From Planktothrix sp. FACHB-1365 (GTDB lineage: Bacteria > Cyanobacteriota > Cyanobacteriia > Cyanobacteriales > Microcoleaceae): DNA of 64,000 nt. The translations under genes and the position numbers were made by a program. The DNA is taken from positions 310,001 to 374,000 of the forward strand of contig NZ_JACJSC010000001.1 in NCBI RefSeq assembly GCF_014697575.1, read 5' to 3'. A model generated the notes under the pieces. That model worked only from the letters and a program-made list of their open reading frames with translations, was not told the origin of the DNA and made no database searches. How positions within the stretch are numbered: the stretch's first letter is position 1; each line of letters opens with the position of its first letter. Of the stretch, positions 62,992-64,000 are shown piece by piece.

Positions 62992-63015
62992 GAAAAAAAG
63001 GTGGGCGAACCCACC
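62992..63015 (-). terminator. Rho-independent terminator of gatA
   Basis: On the minus strand: GGTGGG TTCG CCCACC (63000-63015), a six-bp stem with a stable TTCG loop, then TTTTTTTCATTC. It lies 12 bp after the gatA stop. The plus-strand gene ends at 62986, so it may stop that transcript too. Confidence 0.85.
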
Positions 63016-63026
63016 CCACAGTTTAA

Positions 63027-64000
63027 TTAAATTCCCTTGGGTTTATAATTATGCCAATCTGTTGCTTTTTCATAGGCATGAGCAACTTCTAATAATCGAG
63101 ATTCCCCTAACGGTTTCCCAATTAATTGCATTCCAATGGGTAATCCTTGATCATCAAAACCACAGGGAACACTAATTCCGGGTAAACCCGCTAAATTCAC
63201 AGGAATTGTCATTAAATCCGATAGATACATACTCAACGGGTCAGCCGTTTTTTCACCTGCTTTAAAAGCCGTTGAAGGTGCTGTCGGACAAACTAACACT
63301 TCCACCTGACTAAAGGCGCGATCAAAATCTTCCTTAATTAAGGTTCTCACCTTTTGGGCTTTCAAATAATAAGCATCATAATATCCCGCCGATAAAACAT
63401 AAGTTCCCACCATAATCCGCCGTTTAACTTCCGCCCCAAATCCTTGCGCCCGGGTTTGCTGATACATTTCAATTAAATTCTCTGCATCAGGATGACGGAA
63501 CCCATATTTCACCCCATCATAACGAGCTAAATTCGCAGAAGCTTCCGAAGGTGCAATCACATAATAAGTCGGTAAACCATACCGGAATCGAGGACAAGAA
63601 ACAATCTGAATTTCTGCTCCTAATTCCTGTAAAACACTAATGGCTTTCGTTACCGTTTTTTCAACAATTGGATCTAATCCTTCTCCAAAAGTTTCTTTAA
63701 TCACCCCAATTTTAATTCCGCTTCTGGCTCTTAAAGTCGGTCTAAGGGCGGAAACATAATCAGGAACAGGAAGGTTTAAACTGGTGGCATCTTTCGGGTC
63801 ATGACCGGCGATCGCTTGTAATAAAATAGCAACATCTTCTACACACCGTCCAAAGGGCCCAATTTGATCCAAAGAAGACGCATAAGCCACTAACCCATAC
63901 CGAGAGACTAAACCATAGGTCGGTTTCAGCCCCACAACGCCACAGAAGGAAGCCGGTTGACGAATGGAACCCCCCGTATCAGATCCCAAGGAAACCACCG
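63027..64000 (-). CDS. gatA: Asp-tRNA(Asn)/Glu-tRNA(Gln) amidotransferase subunit A (5' part outside window)
   Basis: The C-terminal 324 residues are visible. Amidase signature: [20 protein letters not shown], with catalytic Ser residues in the SDTGGSIR block (the second Ser of the Ser-cisSer-Lys triad and the nucleophile). [35 protein letters not shown] and [22 protein letters not shown] complete the family. Makes Gln-tRNA(Gln), and Asn-tRNA(Asn) in some species, together with GatB and GatC. The start lies beyond 64000. Confidence 0.95.
   Translation of the reverse strand, partial: VVSLGSDTGGSIRQPASFCGVVGLKPTYGLVSRYGLVAYASSLDQIGPFGRCVEDVAILLQAIAGHDPKDATSLNLPVPDYVSALRPTLRARSGIKIGVIKETFGEGLDPIVEKTVTKAISVLQELGAEIQIVSCPRFRYGLPTYYVIAPSEASANLARYDGVKYGFRHPDAENLIEMYQQTRAQGFGAEVKRRIMVGTYVLSAGYYDAYYLKAQKVRTLIKEDFDRAFSQVEVLVCPTAPSTAFKAGEKTADPLSMYLSDLMTIPVNLAGLPGISVPCGFDDQGLPIGMQLIGKPLGESRLLEVAHAYEKATDWHNYKPKGI

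Overview
This 64 kb window comes from a cyanobacterium. Evidence: PSII extrinsic protein PsbU, BtpA (photosystem I biogenesis), a solanesyl diphosphate synthase next to murI, XisH/XisI, a hetZ-patU pair, a kdpA-B-G-C-D operon with a kinase-less KdpD, many HIP1-type GCGATCGC octamers, and many short tandem or palindromic intergenic repeats of cyanobacterial type. Moderate GC, hetZ/patU and the repeat families suggest a filamentous, possibly non-heterocystous, Planktothrix/Oscillatoria-like organism; that placement is inference. I saw no rRNA, tRNA, CRISPR array, transposase or phage structural genes.

Layout. 1-2.5 kb: polyamine-type ABC transporter genes potC (cut by the edge), potB, potD. 2.6-15 kb: a candidate specialised-lipid locus. 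On the minus strand it has FAAL-type ligase 2, an Asp/Asn hydroxylase-like dioxygenase, FAAL-type ligase 1, an acyl carrier protein, an alpha-oxoamine synthase and a B12-binding radical SAM enzyme; diverging on the plus strand are glycosyltransferase, MFS transporter, glycosyltransferase. 15-18.5 kb: an accessory island (XisH, XisI, a DUF6884-like protein, a GIY-YIG-like protein, a 5'-truncated tRNA-guanine-transglycosylase/DpdA-like protein) that ends in a decayed second copy of the 3' part of the preceding glycosyltransferase gene. 18.5-28.2 kb: Gfo/Idh/MocA oxidoreductase, SGNH hydrolase, BtpA, VKOR-thioredoxin fusion, CHASE2-PAS-GGDEF protein, nadB, psbU. 28.4-38 kb: a three-repeat secreted protein, a transglutaminase-fold membrane protein without its catalytic triad, patU, hetZ, sds, a long non-coding stretch with a candidate structured RNA, murI. 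38-42.4 kb: sulfiredoxin, Dps, an HTH-GrpE-like fusion and a partner-switching set (STAS, receiver-PP2C phosphatase, anti-sigma-type ATPase). 42.6-52.3 kb: adenosine deaminase family, purA, a secreted small protein, a gene broken by a 28-bp palindrome, rplY, a PfkB kinase, a phosphotransferase/P-loop kinase fusion, a MITE-like element, a GH10-like protein and a C39-like peptidase. 52.4-60.6 kb: kdpABGCD with a divergent histidine kinase/response regulator pair. 60.6-64 kb: a conserved membrane protein, a tandem-repeat protein, and the 3' part of gatA.

How genes may work together. In the lipid locus the FAAL ligases could adenylate fatty acids and load them on the ACP; the oxoamine synthase could condense the acyl chain with an amino acid; the radical SAM enzyme, dioxygenase and glycosyltransferases could tailor the product and the MFS protein export it. 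This is inference from domains and order. The strongest structural observations are (i) the 28-bp palindrome at 46216-46243, whose removal exactly restores an open reading frame, with a near-copy read as coding sequence inside FAAL 2; (ii) the accessory island with a TGT/DpdA-like enzyme bracketed by duplicated glycosyltransferase sequence; and (iii) the oxoamine-synthase/FAAL locus.
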